A DNA stretch of 64,000 nt from Alphaproteobacteria bacterium (GTDB lineage Bacteria > Pseudomonadota > Alphaproteobacteria > UBA7985 > JAUIBT01). The notes beneath the pieces were generated by a model that worked only from the letters and a program-made list of their open reading frames with translations, was not told the origin of the DNA and searched no databases. The stretch lies in contig JAUIDR010000005.1 in NCBI GenBank assembly GCA_030428565.1, positions 1 through 64,000 of the forward strand, read 5' to 3'. How positions within the stretch are numbered: position 1 is the stretch's first letter; each line of letters begins with the position of its first letter. Shown here piece by piece: positions 28,716 to 36,695 of this stretch. The translations under genes and the position numbers were made by a program.

Positions 28716-29492
28716 CTAGGCGCTCATCAACACATCGCCAGAATAGAGCCGCAGCAAGCGCGCGTCGTCCAGGCGTAACAAGAGCTGGCCTTGCTCGTCA
28801 ATGCCTTCAAAGATCCCGTCTTGATAGTCCTGTTTGTCAGCGCTGGTGCCCAAGCGCACGCGCTGGCCCAGCCGGTGGGCGCGCTGCAAAAACCGCTGGC
28901 GCAGGGGCTCAAAGCCGCTGGCAAGCCAGGTCTGCAAGTTGACTGCCACCGCCTGCCTTAGGCCTTGTACCAACAGCGCCGGATCGGGCGGAATCTGACC
29001 TTGAGCCAGCAAGCTGGTCGGCGGATACAGCGCCTGGTTGGCTTCGGGGGCATGGCGCAAGTTGATGCCAATGCCTGCGATGACATAGGCGGGCAGAGCT
29101 GATCCGCGCTCGGCCGGTCCGCTGGCTTCCAGCAGCATGCCGGTCAGCTTGCCGCTGTTAAGCAATATGTCGTTAGGCCATTTGATCTCCAGTTTTTGGC
29201 TGGGGTCGATCTGAGCCGCTAGGGCTTCGTGAACCGCCAACGCGACGACATAGACCAACTGCGGTACAGCGGGCCAGTGTCGCTGTGGGCGGAATAAAAT
29301 CGACACGTAGACATTGCCCGGTGGTGAATTCCACACCCGCCCATGGCGCCCGCGCCCCTGGAGCTGTTGGTGCGCCCAGACGCACGATAGAGGCGCAGCG
29401 CCCTGCTCGGCCAAGGCGCGCAAATCATCATTGGTCGACTGAGTGGCCTCTTTTTCGACCACCACCGCATCAGCAGGCAAACGGCTGCTCAT
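28716..29492 (-). CDS. birA: Biotin--[acetyl-CoA-carboxylase] ligase
   Basis: It attaches biotin to the carboxylase carrier protein. At 258 residues, the catalytic motifs GRGRHGRVWNSPPGNVY and KWPNDILLNSGKLTGML are clear, with the small C-terminal SH3-like domain at about 205-255. The N-terminal DNA-binding domain of E. coli BirA is absent, so it is not a repressor. The ATG lies 4 nt after the stop of the ion-channel gene. Confidence 0.94.
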   Translation of the reverse strand: MSSRLPADAVVVEKEATQSTNDDLRALAEQGAAPLSCVWAHQQLQGRGRHGRVWNSPPGNVYVSILFRPQRHWPAVPQLVYVVALAVHEALAAQIDPSQKLEIKWPNDILLNSGKLTGMLLEASGPAERGSALPAYVIAGIGINLRHAPEANQALYPPTSLLAQGQIPPDPALLVQGLRQAVAVNLQTWLASGFEPLRQRFLQRAHRLGQRVRLGTSADKQDYQDGIFEGIDEQGQLLLRLDDARLLRLYSGDVLMSA

Positions 29493-29496
29493 GCCT

Positions 29497-30540
29497 CTAA
29501 CCCAGCAAATTATCTTCGATCCGGCGCAGCTCTTCCAGCTTGTCGGGATCGTGCTTGAATTTTTCTTCCATGACCTGGTTGATGATGAGCTGCGCGTCTA
29601 GCGCGGTAAAGCCCAGGGCCTTACGCTCGTATTCCAGATTCTGGCGTCCTTCCAAGCTGATCTCCTGGCCGCCGTTGCGCTCCAACGCGATCTCGATGGA
29701 GCGGTGGAAGGCGTCCTGCCGCTTGAAGCGCGCAAAGGTAAAGCCAGATGCCAGCACACCTGTAACCATGGCCACCAGTAAAACGCCCGCCAGTGATATG
29801 ATCAGGCCAAAGGCGCGGCCCCAAGTGGTCTCTGGTCCGCCGCCCGCATCGCCGATACCCGACAAACTGGCCACGGCCCAGCGCATGGCCGAGGGGATGG
29901 AGCTAAAGGCCTCGTTGGTCTTGCCTTCCAGCGCGAAAATCGTGCTGGCGGCCATGATGATGACCAGCAGGAAGATAAAACCGATGGTGCTGAGCGTCGG
30001 CAGCTCGGCCTTCAGCACGCCAAAGACATTGTCCATGGTGGGTGAATAGCGGGTTAGCTTGAAAGCACGACGCAGGCGCATAATCCGCAAGAAACGCAGA
30101 TCAACAAAGCTATCCAGGCCCGATAGGATAATAAAGAAGGGCAGAATGGCGACCAGATCAGTCAAGGCCATTGGGGTGAAGATATAGCGCAGGCGACCCC
30201 AAAAAGCCCCGCGCTGGCCAAAACGCTCGTCTTCAATGCAGGACCAGACCCTCAGCAGGTATTCAGTGCCAAAGACGATGACCGAAAAGGCCTCAAACAC
30301 AAAAAACGGGGTCGCGAAGGCCTTGGAATAGCCGCTGACACTCTCCAGCATGACCGCCAGCACATTGAGCACGATCATCCCCACCAGGAAGACGTCGAAC
30401 AGGCGCGATAGCTTGTCATTAGGGTCGCGGGTGACGGTGAGCAGCTCGTGAACCCGGGCTCTGGTATAGCGGGTTTGGCGGTGCTGTTTCCAGGCAGCTC
30501 CCAAAAAGGCGGTGGTGGCGAGGAGTGACTTGGCGATCAT
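29497..30540 (-). CDS. Voltage-gated-type ion channel with non-canonical selectivity filter
   Basis: A 347-residue six-helix channel of the Kv superfamily. S1 to S3 are hydrophobic, S4 carries the basic ladder RFLRIMRLRRAFKLTR, and a pore helix lies between S5 and S6 (AFSSIPSAMRWAVASLSGIGDAGGG...TTWGRAFG). The K+ filter TVGYGD is replaced by LSGIGDAG; I checked this against the DNA. The C-terminal 90 residues are a charged helical cytosolic region. Ion selectivity is therefore uncertain. It sits just upstream of birA, with 4 nt between them. Confidence 0.8.
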   Translation of the reverse strand: MIAKSLLATTAFLGAAWKQHRQTRYTRARVHELLTVTRDPNDKLSRLFDVFLVGMIVLNVLAVMLESVSGYSKAFATPFFVFEAFSVIVFGTEYLLRVWSCIEDERFGQRGAFWGRLRYIFTPMALTDLVAILPFFIILSGLDSFVDLRFLRIMRLRRAFKLTRYSPTMDNVFGVLKAELPTLSTIGFIFLLVIIMAASTIFALEGKTNEAFSSIPSAMRWAVASLSGIGDAGGGPETTWGRAFGLIISLAGVLLVAMVTGVLASGFTFARFKRQDAFHRSIEIALERNGGQEISLEGRQNLEYERKALGFTALDAQLIINQVMEEKFKHDPDKLEELRRIEDNLLG

Positions 30541-30630
30541 GCTTTACGTCCAGCTTGGTAGAGACCGACAGGTTGAGACGCGAGGGCACGCTCAACCCTT
30601 TAGGGTCTTATACCAAAGATTGTGAACGTT

Positions 30631-31566
30631 TTAAGCCGCATCTTGCGTTAATTGAACGAAGGTATCCTCCAAGTCTGATTCTTTGGTCGATACGTCGGTG
30701 ATCTCCAATTCGGCGTGACGGATGGCGCGCAAGATCTCGTTGACCGGCGATTGGCTGGGGCGGTAGCTGAAGATCAGCTTGTTGCCGCGCAGTTCCGGGC
30801 TCCAGGGCGCCAGCAGCTCAGGCACGGTGTCGAGCGGCGCGTCAAGCCGAACCTCCAAGACCTTGTTATCGAACAGGGCCAGCAAGCCTTGGGTGGTGTC
30901 TTGGGCGATGATCTCACCGTGATTGATGATAGCGATCTCGTCACACAAGCGCTCGGCTTCTTCGAGGTAGTGCGTGGTCAACAAGATGGTAACGCCGCTG
31001 TTGTTGAGCTGGCGCACGTGCTCCCAAAGTTGACGGCGCAGTTCCACGTCAACCCCAGCGGTGGGCTCGTCCAACACCAGGATCGGTGGGTGGTGGACCA
31101 TGGCTTTGGCGACCATTAGGCGGCGCTTCATGCCGCCCGAAAGCGAACGTGCCCAAGCGTTGGCTTTGTCGTCAAGGCCGACAGCAGCCAAGATTTCCAT
31201 GATGTCACGCTCGCCCTTGGGCACCCCATAGAGCCCGGCTTGTAGATCCAACGCCTGGCGGGGGGTGAAGAAGGGGTCGATGGTGATTTCTTGCGGTACG
31301 ATGCCGATGGCCGAACGCGCCATGCGGGTCTGTCGGTCAATATCATAATCCCAGATTTTCACCTGACCGCTGGTCTTGGTCACCAGCCCTGCCATAACGT
31401 TAATCAGGGTCGATTTACCCGCGCCATTTGGTCCCAAAAGGCCGAAAATCGAGCCGCGAGGGATGGTCAGATCCACGCCCTTCAGGGCCTGCTTTGGGGT
31501 CTTGCCGCCATAGGTCTTGGTCAGACCTGTAATTTGAATGGCAGCGTCGGGCAGGGGCTTGGTCAT
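30631..31566 (-). CDS. ABC transporter ATP-binding protein (ABC-2 type, YadG-like)
   Basis: A 311-residue ATPase with Walker A GPNGAGKST, the Q-loop in VPQEIT, signature LSGGMKRR, Walker B ILVLDEPTAGVD and switch TTHYLEEAE. The C-terminal 90 residues match the drug/polysaccharide-export type. I start at ATG 31566 rather than 31608 because the domain opens there. No ABC-2 permease gene is adjacent on either side, so its membrane partner must lie elsewhere. Confidence 0.9.
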   Translation of the reverse strand: MTKPLPDAAIQITGLTKTYGGKTPKQALKGVDLTIPRGSIFGLLGPNGAGKSTLINVMAGLVTKTSGQVKIWDYDIDRQTRMARSAIGIVPQEITIDPFFTPRQALDLQAGLYGVPKGERDIMEILAAVGLDDKANAWARSLSGGMKRRLMVAKAMVHHPPILVLDEPTAGVDVELRRQLWEHVRQLNNSGVTILLTTHYLEEAERLCDEIAIINHGEIIAQDTTQGLLALFDNKVLEVRLDAPLDTVPELLAPWSPELRGNKLIFSYRPSQSPVNEILRAIRHAELEITDVSTKESDLEDTFVQLTQDAA

Positions 31567-31772
31567 GGCACGGGCCTGGTCGTTGAGTAGAAAAAGGGGC
31601 AAGAGCAACAGCGTTGCGGTGACGCGCGTGCTTGTGGAGGCTTGTCATTGCTGACTCTGCCTCGTAAATAGCCTTTGATAGGAGCCGCGACAAGGTAAGG
31701 ATGGCTTGGCTGAGGCCAAGTTGGCTGAGCTTTGCGTCGCGGCCTAACCTTTGTTCTGGAAGATCGTCACCC

Positions 31773-31943
31773 ATGAGCGCGACCACGACCCCCGGCCAAG
31801 CCCAACCCATCGAGACCAGCGATAAGACCGTCGCTTGCAATGGCGGCGGCGGCGCCCTGGGGCATCCAATGACCTATTACACCTTCGGCGACAAGAAGCA
31901 GATCGACTGCCGGTATTGCGGCCAGGTCTTTGTTAAGAAGTGA
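31773..31943 (+). CDS. Small zinc-finger protein (zf-CHCC type)
   Basis: A 56-residue protein with TVACNGGGGALGHPMTYY and IDCRYCGQVFV, giving the Cys-His-Cys-Cys zinc ligands of the zf-CHCC family (related to mitochondrial complex I subunit NDUFS6). I start at ATG 31773 (ggaaga upstream) rather than the track start 31701. Its TGA overlaps the GTG of the SGNH hydrolase. Confidence 0.85.
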   Translation: MSATTTPGQAQPIETSDKTVACNGGGGALGHPMTYYTFGDKKQIDCRYCGQVFVKK

Positions 31944-32575
31944 AGCCGCAAAAGCACATTTGTTTCGTTGGCGCTTCGACCGTCGAAGGCCTAGGCGATT
32001 CCACCGGGCAAGGCTGGGTTGGTCGCTTGGCGGCGCGCTATCGCGGCAGTCCGCAAGCCTTCGTGCCCTATAATTTGGGGGTGCGTGGTAACACCGTCGC
32101 CATGATGGCTGCCCGTGCGCCAGGCGAGTGCCAAGCGCGCTTTTTTCATCGCAAGCTGGCGGGCATCGTTTTGAGTGCCTCGGTCAACGATGTCGCTTAT
32201 TTGAACGGGCAAGGGCCGCGCACGCCCTATCGATCTATGCTGCGGTCTTTCGAGGGGCTGCTGGATAGCCTGAGCGCCTTGGCGCCGCTGATCGTCATTG
32301 GGCCAGGCCCGGTGATCGAAGAGCGCTTACCCATGCTGTTCTACGGCTACGATTTTTCTTTCAAAAACGCCGATATCCAAGAAGCCGAGCAGGGCTTTGC
32401 AGAGATTTGCCAGGGACGCGGGCTGCCGTTTTTGCCCAGCTTTTCTGCGCTGCACAATAACCCCGCCTACCGCGCGGCTCTTGAGGCCGAAGATGGGGTC
32501 CACCCCAACGATGACGGCTATGCCATCATGGCCGAGCAAGTCGCGGGCTGGCAGGCCTGGCAGGATCTGCTCTAA
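31940..32575 (+). CDS. SGNH/GDSL-family hydrolase
   Basis: A 211-residue esterase-like protein. FVGASTVEGLGD is block I with the Ser, NLGVRGNT block II, SASVNDVAY block III with the Asn, and DGVHPNDDGY block V with Asp and His. There is no signal peptide, so it is probably cytosolic. The start is GTG at 31940, overlapping the preceding stop (GTGA). Substrate unknown. Confidence 0.87.
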   Translation: MKPQKHICFVGASTVEGLGDSTGQGWVGRLAARYRGSPQAFVPYNLGVRGNTVAMMAARAPGECQARFFHRKLAGIVLSASVNDVAYLNGQGPRTPYRSMLRSFEGLLDSLSALAPLIVIGPGPVIEERLPMLFYGYDFSFKNADIQEAEQGFAEICQGRGLPFLPSFSALHNNPAYRAALEAEDGVHPNDDGYAIMAEQVAGWQAWQDLL

Positions 32576-32656
32576 GAACGGCTAGGGTGTGGCAAGGGGC
32601 GGTGCGCCCAGGGAGCGGCACGGCACGCCGCTTGTGCCAAGCCAAGGCCCAACGCT

Positions 32657-33208
32657 CTAGCGGGACTTTTCAACGATCGCGCCACCGTTCGAGCTGAGCG
32701 GGGCCTGTTCTTGCGGGCCCAGCGGGCGGATGTAGGTGAAGACCAGGCGGTCACTGGTGAAGCGGCCGGTGGGTTTGCATTTGTCGTGGACCTCGCGCCG
32801 ACCGATCAAGATGATCTTATGCTCCCAGCGGTGGTCGCCGGTAACGCCGTAGGCCAGCGGTGCGCCCTTGCAATGCTTGGAAAAGACTCGTGCTGTCCCC
32901 TGGTATTTGTTGCCCTTAAGCTCACCATTAAACAGCAGCGTGCCCGGTTGCACACCGGCGTTTTGCATGAGGCGGCGCGGCTCTAGGTATTCAAAAATGC
33001 GCTGGTCGCCCTGGGCATGCAGGATCATGACCGAGCCGTTGTGCCACCAGAGCGATTCAGCCTGCGCGGCGCTTGGGCCGGCCAGCGCCAGACCCAATAG
33101 CCCAAACACAGACATGAGCACCGCCAAGCCAACGTGCTTGAGCCGCGCCAGATTGCGCGGACCTGTGTGGCCGAAGCGTTGGGAAAAGGGGGCGGTTAGC
33201 TGGATCAT
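32657..33208 (-). CDS. Secreted protein of a conserved alphaproteobacterial family, function unknown
   Basis: A 183-residue protein with an N-terminal export signal (hydrophobic VGLAVLMSVFGLLGLALAG, cleavage likely after SAAQA). The mature part begins ESLWWHNGSVMIL and contains a beta-rich core with two Cys (SKHCKG and DKCKPT) that may form a disulfide. I recall similar secreted proteins in rhizobia, but no function. The start could be M32 instead of M1. Confidence 0.7.
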   Translation of the reverse strand: MIQLTAPFSQRFGHTGPRNLARLKHVGLAVLMSVFGLLGLALAGPSAAQAESLWWHNGSVMILHAQGDQRIFEYLEPRRLMQNAGVQPGTLLFNGELKGNKYQGTARVFSKHCKGAPLAYGVTGDHRWEHKIILIGRREVHDKCKPTGRFTSDRLVFTYIRPLGPQEQAPLSSNGGAIVEKSR

Positions 33209-33437
33209 GGCGGGCCTCTTGGCAAGTCCGGTTGCAGGAGCGATTGCGGCCCTTCTTGGCTCTGGTGAGCGGCAAAACGGGCGATTTCAAAGGGCCCTAA
33301 AGCCAGTGGAAGCCCTAGGCTGCATTTCGTGCTTGGGCTTTGTTGGGCCAAGCAGCGATTGCGCGCGCTAAAAAATCGACCCGAGCCGCAAATCGCCCTT
33401 TGCAAGCGCAGCATTCTAGACTAAATAACGGGTGAAT

Positions 33438-33511
33438 GCGGGTGTAGCATAGTGGTAATGCAGCGGCCTTCCAAGCCTCTGAGGTGGGTTCGATTCCCAT
33501 CACCCGCTCCA
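33438..33511 (+). tRNA. tRNA-Gly (anticodon TCC)
   Basis: A complete cloverleaf. The acceptor GCGGGTG pairs with CACCCGC, discriminator T and an encoded CCA follow, the anticodon loop is ctTCCaa, and the T arm contains GGTTCGATTCC. It reads GGA codons. No integrase or direct repeat was seen next to it. Confidence 0.95.
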
Positions 33512-33558
33512 TTTTCTCCTGAAAATCAGTATTTTATCTTGCCTGACGGGCCAGACCT

Positions 33559-34494
33559 TCAGCGCTCAAAGCCCTGTTCGCGTGCCCGCAAGACGGCGCT
33601 TAACGTGGCGTTATGTGGTGCGCGCAAGCCCAAGGCTTCGGCCAAGGGGGCGATGGCGCCGTTGAGCGCATCCAGCTCAGAGCGCCGCCCGGCTTCGTGG
33701 TCTTGCAACATGGACGGCTTGGCGTTTCCGACCCGCTCGGCGAAGGCCGTGACATAGGCCAGGGCCGCCGCTTCATCATCAAAGGAGAAGGCAACGCCCC
33801 GGGCGCGTCCCACAGCGTAGGCTTCGCGCGCGCAGCCAAGAGCGACGGCCCAACGCTCAGGATCGGCGCGTAGCTCAGCGACCGTGCAGCCAAAGGCGGT
33901 GCAGGGCGCGGACAGGGTTACATTGCAGAGCAATTTTTCCCAGATCAGCTTTTCAATATCGTCAAAAACTTGCACATCAAAGCCGCCCGAACGCCAGGCG
34001 TCGGCCACAGCTTCTAATCCCGCGTCGGGTCCACCTTCAAGGCGCCCCAATCGTATCAGCTTCATCGAGGTATGGCGCGCGTGACCTGCTGCCACAATCG
34101 AGGCCCCGAAGCCTTCGGCTACCCCCAGCAATATAGCATCGTCTGGAATGTGTTGGGCCAGGCGCTCGCCAGCGCCCAGTCCGTTTTGAATGGTCAGCAC
34201 CAAGGATTGCGGGCCCATGGCCTGCGCCACCGCTTGCGCCGCGCTGGCAACGCCAGCGGCTTTGGTGGCGATGATGTAAAGATCACATTCACCCGGTTCG
34301 GCTATATTGTTGGTAGCCACCAGGGCACGTGTCTCCAGCCGACCACCGGGGCCGTCCACGACCAGCCCTTTTGTCTGCATGGCGGTGACATGCTCGGGCC
34401 AGGCATCCACGGCAAAGACCTGATGTCCGGCTAGGGCCAGACGGGCGGCATAGATGGAGCCCATGGCTCCGGTGCCAACGACGGCGATTTTCAT
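33559..34494 (-). CDS. Ketopantoate-reductase family protein (ApbA/PanE)
   Basis: A 311-residue NADP-dependent 2-ketoacid reductase. GTGAMGSIYAARL is the dinucleotide motif, IQNGLGAGE and KLLCNVTLSAPCTAF (with the catalytic Lys region) fit the family, and LDALNGAIAPLAEALG is the usual C-terminal signature. PanE makes pantoate for CoA, but paralogs reduce other 2-ketoacids. Here it is coupled by ATGA overlap to an MttB-family gene, so a role outside pantothenate synthesis is possible. Confidence 0.85.
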   Translation of the reverse strand: MKIAVVGTGAMGSIYAARLALAGHQVFAVDAWPEHVTAMQTKGLVVDGPGGRLETRALVATNNIAEPGECDLYIIATKAAGVASAAQAVAQAMGPQSLVLTIQNGLGAGERLAQHIPDDAILLGVAEGFGASIVAAGHARHTSMKLIRLGRLEGGPDAGLEAVADAWRSGGFDVQVFDDIEKLIWEKLLCNVTLSAPCTAFGCTVAELRADPERWAVALGCAREAYAVGRARGVAFSFDDEAAALAYVTAFAERVGNAKPSMLQDHEAGRRSELDALNGAIAPLAEALGLRAPHNATLSAVLRAREQGFER

Positions 34495-36062
34495 TGGTTG
34501 GCTTCCCTTGGATTAGTCGGTGTGCCCGCGGGTTTCATCCTCGACATCTGGCCGCTCTGAACTGCATCCAGGCCAAAGCGCTGGCCGAGCGCTTGGCGCG
34601 TGTCATCCGCGCCGTGGCTTGGCCAATGCTGCGCCAGGATGCGCTTGGCCTCTTCGTTCGCCTTGGCGGCCATGTCCTGCCGCGGGCCGCCTTGCCACTC
34701 TTCAATACCGCTGCGATCGGCGAGCTGGGGATAGAGGAAGTCGCTGCGCATGCGGGCAAAGGTCTCGGGCCTCGCCAAGAAATGCCCCTCGCCAGCCGTG
34801 ACCTGGCGGATAGCGTCCAAGCCCAACGCCGCGTCGTCGATCTCGGATACGGCATTGGCGCGGGCGATGACGCCCAGCATTTCGTTATCGGCCACCATGG
34901 CCGCAAAGCTTACCGCCATGAGGCCCGCTTGCGAGCCTGCGGCTTGGGTCACCAGGTTGGCCCCGGCTTGAACGGCGGTGGTGATGGTCTGCGCCTTTTC
35001 ATAGCCTGCCTGAAAGTCGGCTTGTTTGCTGTCGGTAGCGCCGGCGATGGCCGAACACGGCAGGTTCCAGGTGCGCATGACCTGGAATAGCAAAGCGTTG
35101 ATTTGGGTTTGCTCGCCAGAGCCGCCCGCCATGGCCCCGCTTCTAAGGTCGGTGATCATGGCGCGCGGTCCGGCGATACGCGGCGCGCTTGGCTCTAGAG
35201 CATGGACCAGGGCGAGCCCGGCCAGCGTCTCGGCCAGGGTCTGCGCCGCAGATCCGGCTATCGTCACCGGGCTGGAGGCGCCCAGTTGACCGAATACGTT
35301 GCAGTGAACCGGGATGCCCAGCGCCACTGCTTGCATCAATACTCGCACGGCTTGCGGATCAAAGCGCAAGGGCGGCACGACGTGGTTGATATTGAGCGAC
35401 ACGATGGGCCGCGCCCGCAAGGCCGCAGCCCCGTCCGCCATCGGTTCGCAAATTTGCAGCATGGGGGCCAGGTGCTCGGGCGCGCTGGCCTGAAGCATGA
35501 CGTGTTTGGCGGTCCCCAACAGACAAGCGGCGGTTGTCGCTAGGTCCAAATCGCGGGGCTCGTTCTGATCTCTTGCCACCAAGGAGCGGGCGAAAAAGTG
35601 AATCTGGGGCAGGTGATCGGCAAGGCGCGCGGCATCGTAGAGATCTGCCAGGCGGGACGCGCGAACCTCCCCACTGGCCTCGATCAGCAAGGGCGCGGCG
35701 CCGCCAGTGCCGGTATAGGCGCGCTCGCCCCCGACAGGCAGGTCATAGCGCGGGTCTTGGCCCGCCAACAAGACGCTTTTGGGGCCGTCTGCAAGTGTCT
35801 GCTCCAGCAGTTCTAGAGGGAATAGCAGTCGGCCTTGGTGTTGGCGCCCGCCATAGTCTTCAATCAGGCTGACGGCCTCGGGCGGCGCGTCCGACATCCC
35901 GATTTCGGTTAGGATCTGCAAGGCCGCTTGGCCGACGCGCGCCACCGCAGCGGATGGATAGGGTCGCCAGCTTCCAGCGCGCAAGACCGCAACGGGCGGG
36001 CCGTCCTTGCCGGACTGCGCGGAATGGCGCGATCGTGCGCTGCCGGTCTTGCGTCTTGCCAT
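34491..36062 (-). CDS. MttB-family (non-pyrrolysine) methyltransferase
   Basis: A 523-residue trimethylamine-methyltransferase superfamily member. The frame is open throughout, with no amber codon, so it is not the pyrrolysine enzyme. Characterised non-Pyl members demethylate glycine betaine or other quaternary amines and feed a corrinoid protein. Recognised stretches are TGTGGAAPLLIEASGEVR, AGPRAMITDLRSGAMAGGSGE and GATDSKQADFQAGYEKA. AGGAGG precedes ATG 36062. No corrinoid protein gene is adjacent. It is coupled to the PanE-like gene. Confidence 0.88.
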   Translation of the reverse strand: MARRKTGSARSRHSAQSGKDGPPVAVLRAGSWRPYPSAAVARVGQAALQILTEIGMSDAPPEAVSLIEDYGGRQHQGRLLFPLELLEQTLADGPKSVLLAGQDPRYDLPVGGERAYTGTGGAAPLLIEASGEVRASRLADLYDAARLADHLPQIHFFARSLVARDQNEPRDLDLATTAACLLGTAKHVMLQASAPEHLAPMLQICEPMADGAAALRARPIVSLNINHVVPPLRFDPQAVRVLMQAVALGIPVHCNVFGQLGASSPVTIAGSAAQTLAETLAGLALVHALEPSAPRIAGPRAMITDLRSGAMAGGSGEQTQINALLFQVMRTWNLPCSAIAGATDSKQADFQAGYEKAQTITTAVQAGANLVTQAAGSQAGLMAVSFAAMVADNEMLGVIARANAVSEIDDAALGLDAIRQVTAGEGHFLARPETFARMRSDFLYPQLADRSGIEEWQGGPRQDMAAKANEEAKRILAQHWPSHGADDTRQALGQRFGLDAVQSGQMSRMKPAGTPTNPREANQ

Positions 36063-36161
36063 GGCCTCCTCCTAGCAAGGCACGCGGCCTTGGTTTTAGT
36101 TATTTGTTATTAAAGGCAAATCCATCGCTGGGATCGTTGCAGGCTGCTGCGGGGGATTGCC

Positions 36162-36683
36162 CTAGGCAAGAAATTTAGCGTAGTAGCGCACCCACTTTCC
36201 ATCCTGTCCGGCCTCGGTCATGTCGCGATCATACAAAGCCGCAAAGCCCAAAGCTTTGTGGAAGGCGTGCGAAACGGGGTTGTCGGGCTTGCAGTTGACC
36301 TCGCAGGTCATCATCAGCAAGTCACGCTCGCGCGCCGCTTGTTCTAGGGCTGCATAAAATCGCCGTGCCAGACCCTGCCCCCGCGCCTCAGGCGCCACCA
36401 CGATACGGTCAACGTAGGCAAAGCGCAGCAGGCGCTGTTGTAGCCAGACATAGTTGGCGCCTTCATGGGCGGCGTTTGGGCCCAAGGCGAGCAGGAAGGA
36501 GCCGGTCTTGGGTTCGGCCAGCGCCAACATGGCGACGTCGATTAGGGCCTGCAAGCTGTCGCGATCCAGCGGTGAGGTCACGGCAACTACCTCTTGGTTG
36601 CGCGCGATCACCTTATCCAAAAGCGCGCGCTGAGCGTGGCGCAGATCAACGAGCCCGTGGGCAGGTGACGGGGCTTGGTTCAT
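36162..36683 (-). CDS. GNAT-family N-acetyltransferase
   Basis: A 173-residue acetyltransferase. VDRIVVAPEARGQGLARRFYAALEQ is the acetyl-CoA-binding motif A, and NPVSHAFHKALGF is motif B. The acceptor is unknown. It begins 12 nt after the glutathione reductase stop, so the two are co-transcribed. Confidence 0.85.
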   Translation of the reverse strand: MNQAPSPAHGLVDLRHAQRALLDKVIARNQEVVAVTSPLDRDSLQALIDVAMLALAEPKTGSFLLALGPNAAHEGANYVWLQQRLLRFAYVDRIVVAPEARGQGLARRFYAALEQAARERDLLMMTCEVNCKPDNPVSHAFHKALGFAALYDRDMTEAGQDGKWVRYYAKFLA

Positions 36684-36695
36684 GGTTGGCCCCTG

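Noticed and set aside
33315-33512. Minus-strand ORF beginning MERVMGIEPTSEAWKAAALP
   Set aside because: It is the antisense reading of the tRNA-Gly gene, a well-known false protein in databases.
33438-33558. Integration site at tRNA-Gly
   Set aside because: No integrase, no direct repeat of the tRNA 3' end and no island directly adjacent; the accessory island starts about 5.5 kb away.
34491-36062. Pyrrolysine-containing trimethylamine methyltransferase
   Set aside because: The full MttB-family frame has no in-frame TAG and no pyl genes are near, so it is a non-Pyl homolog.
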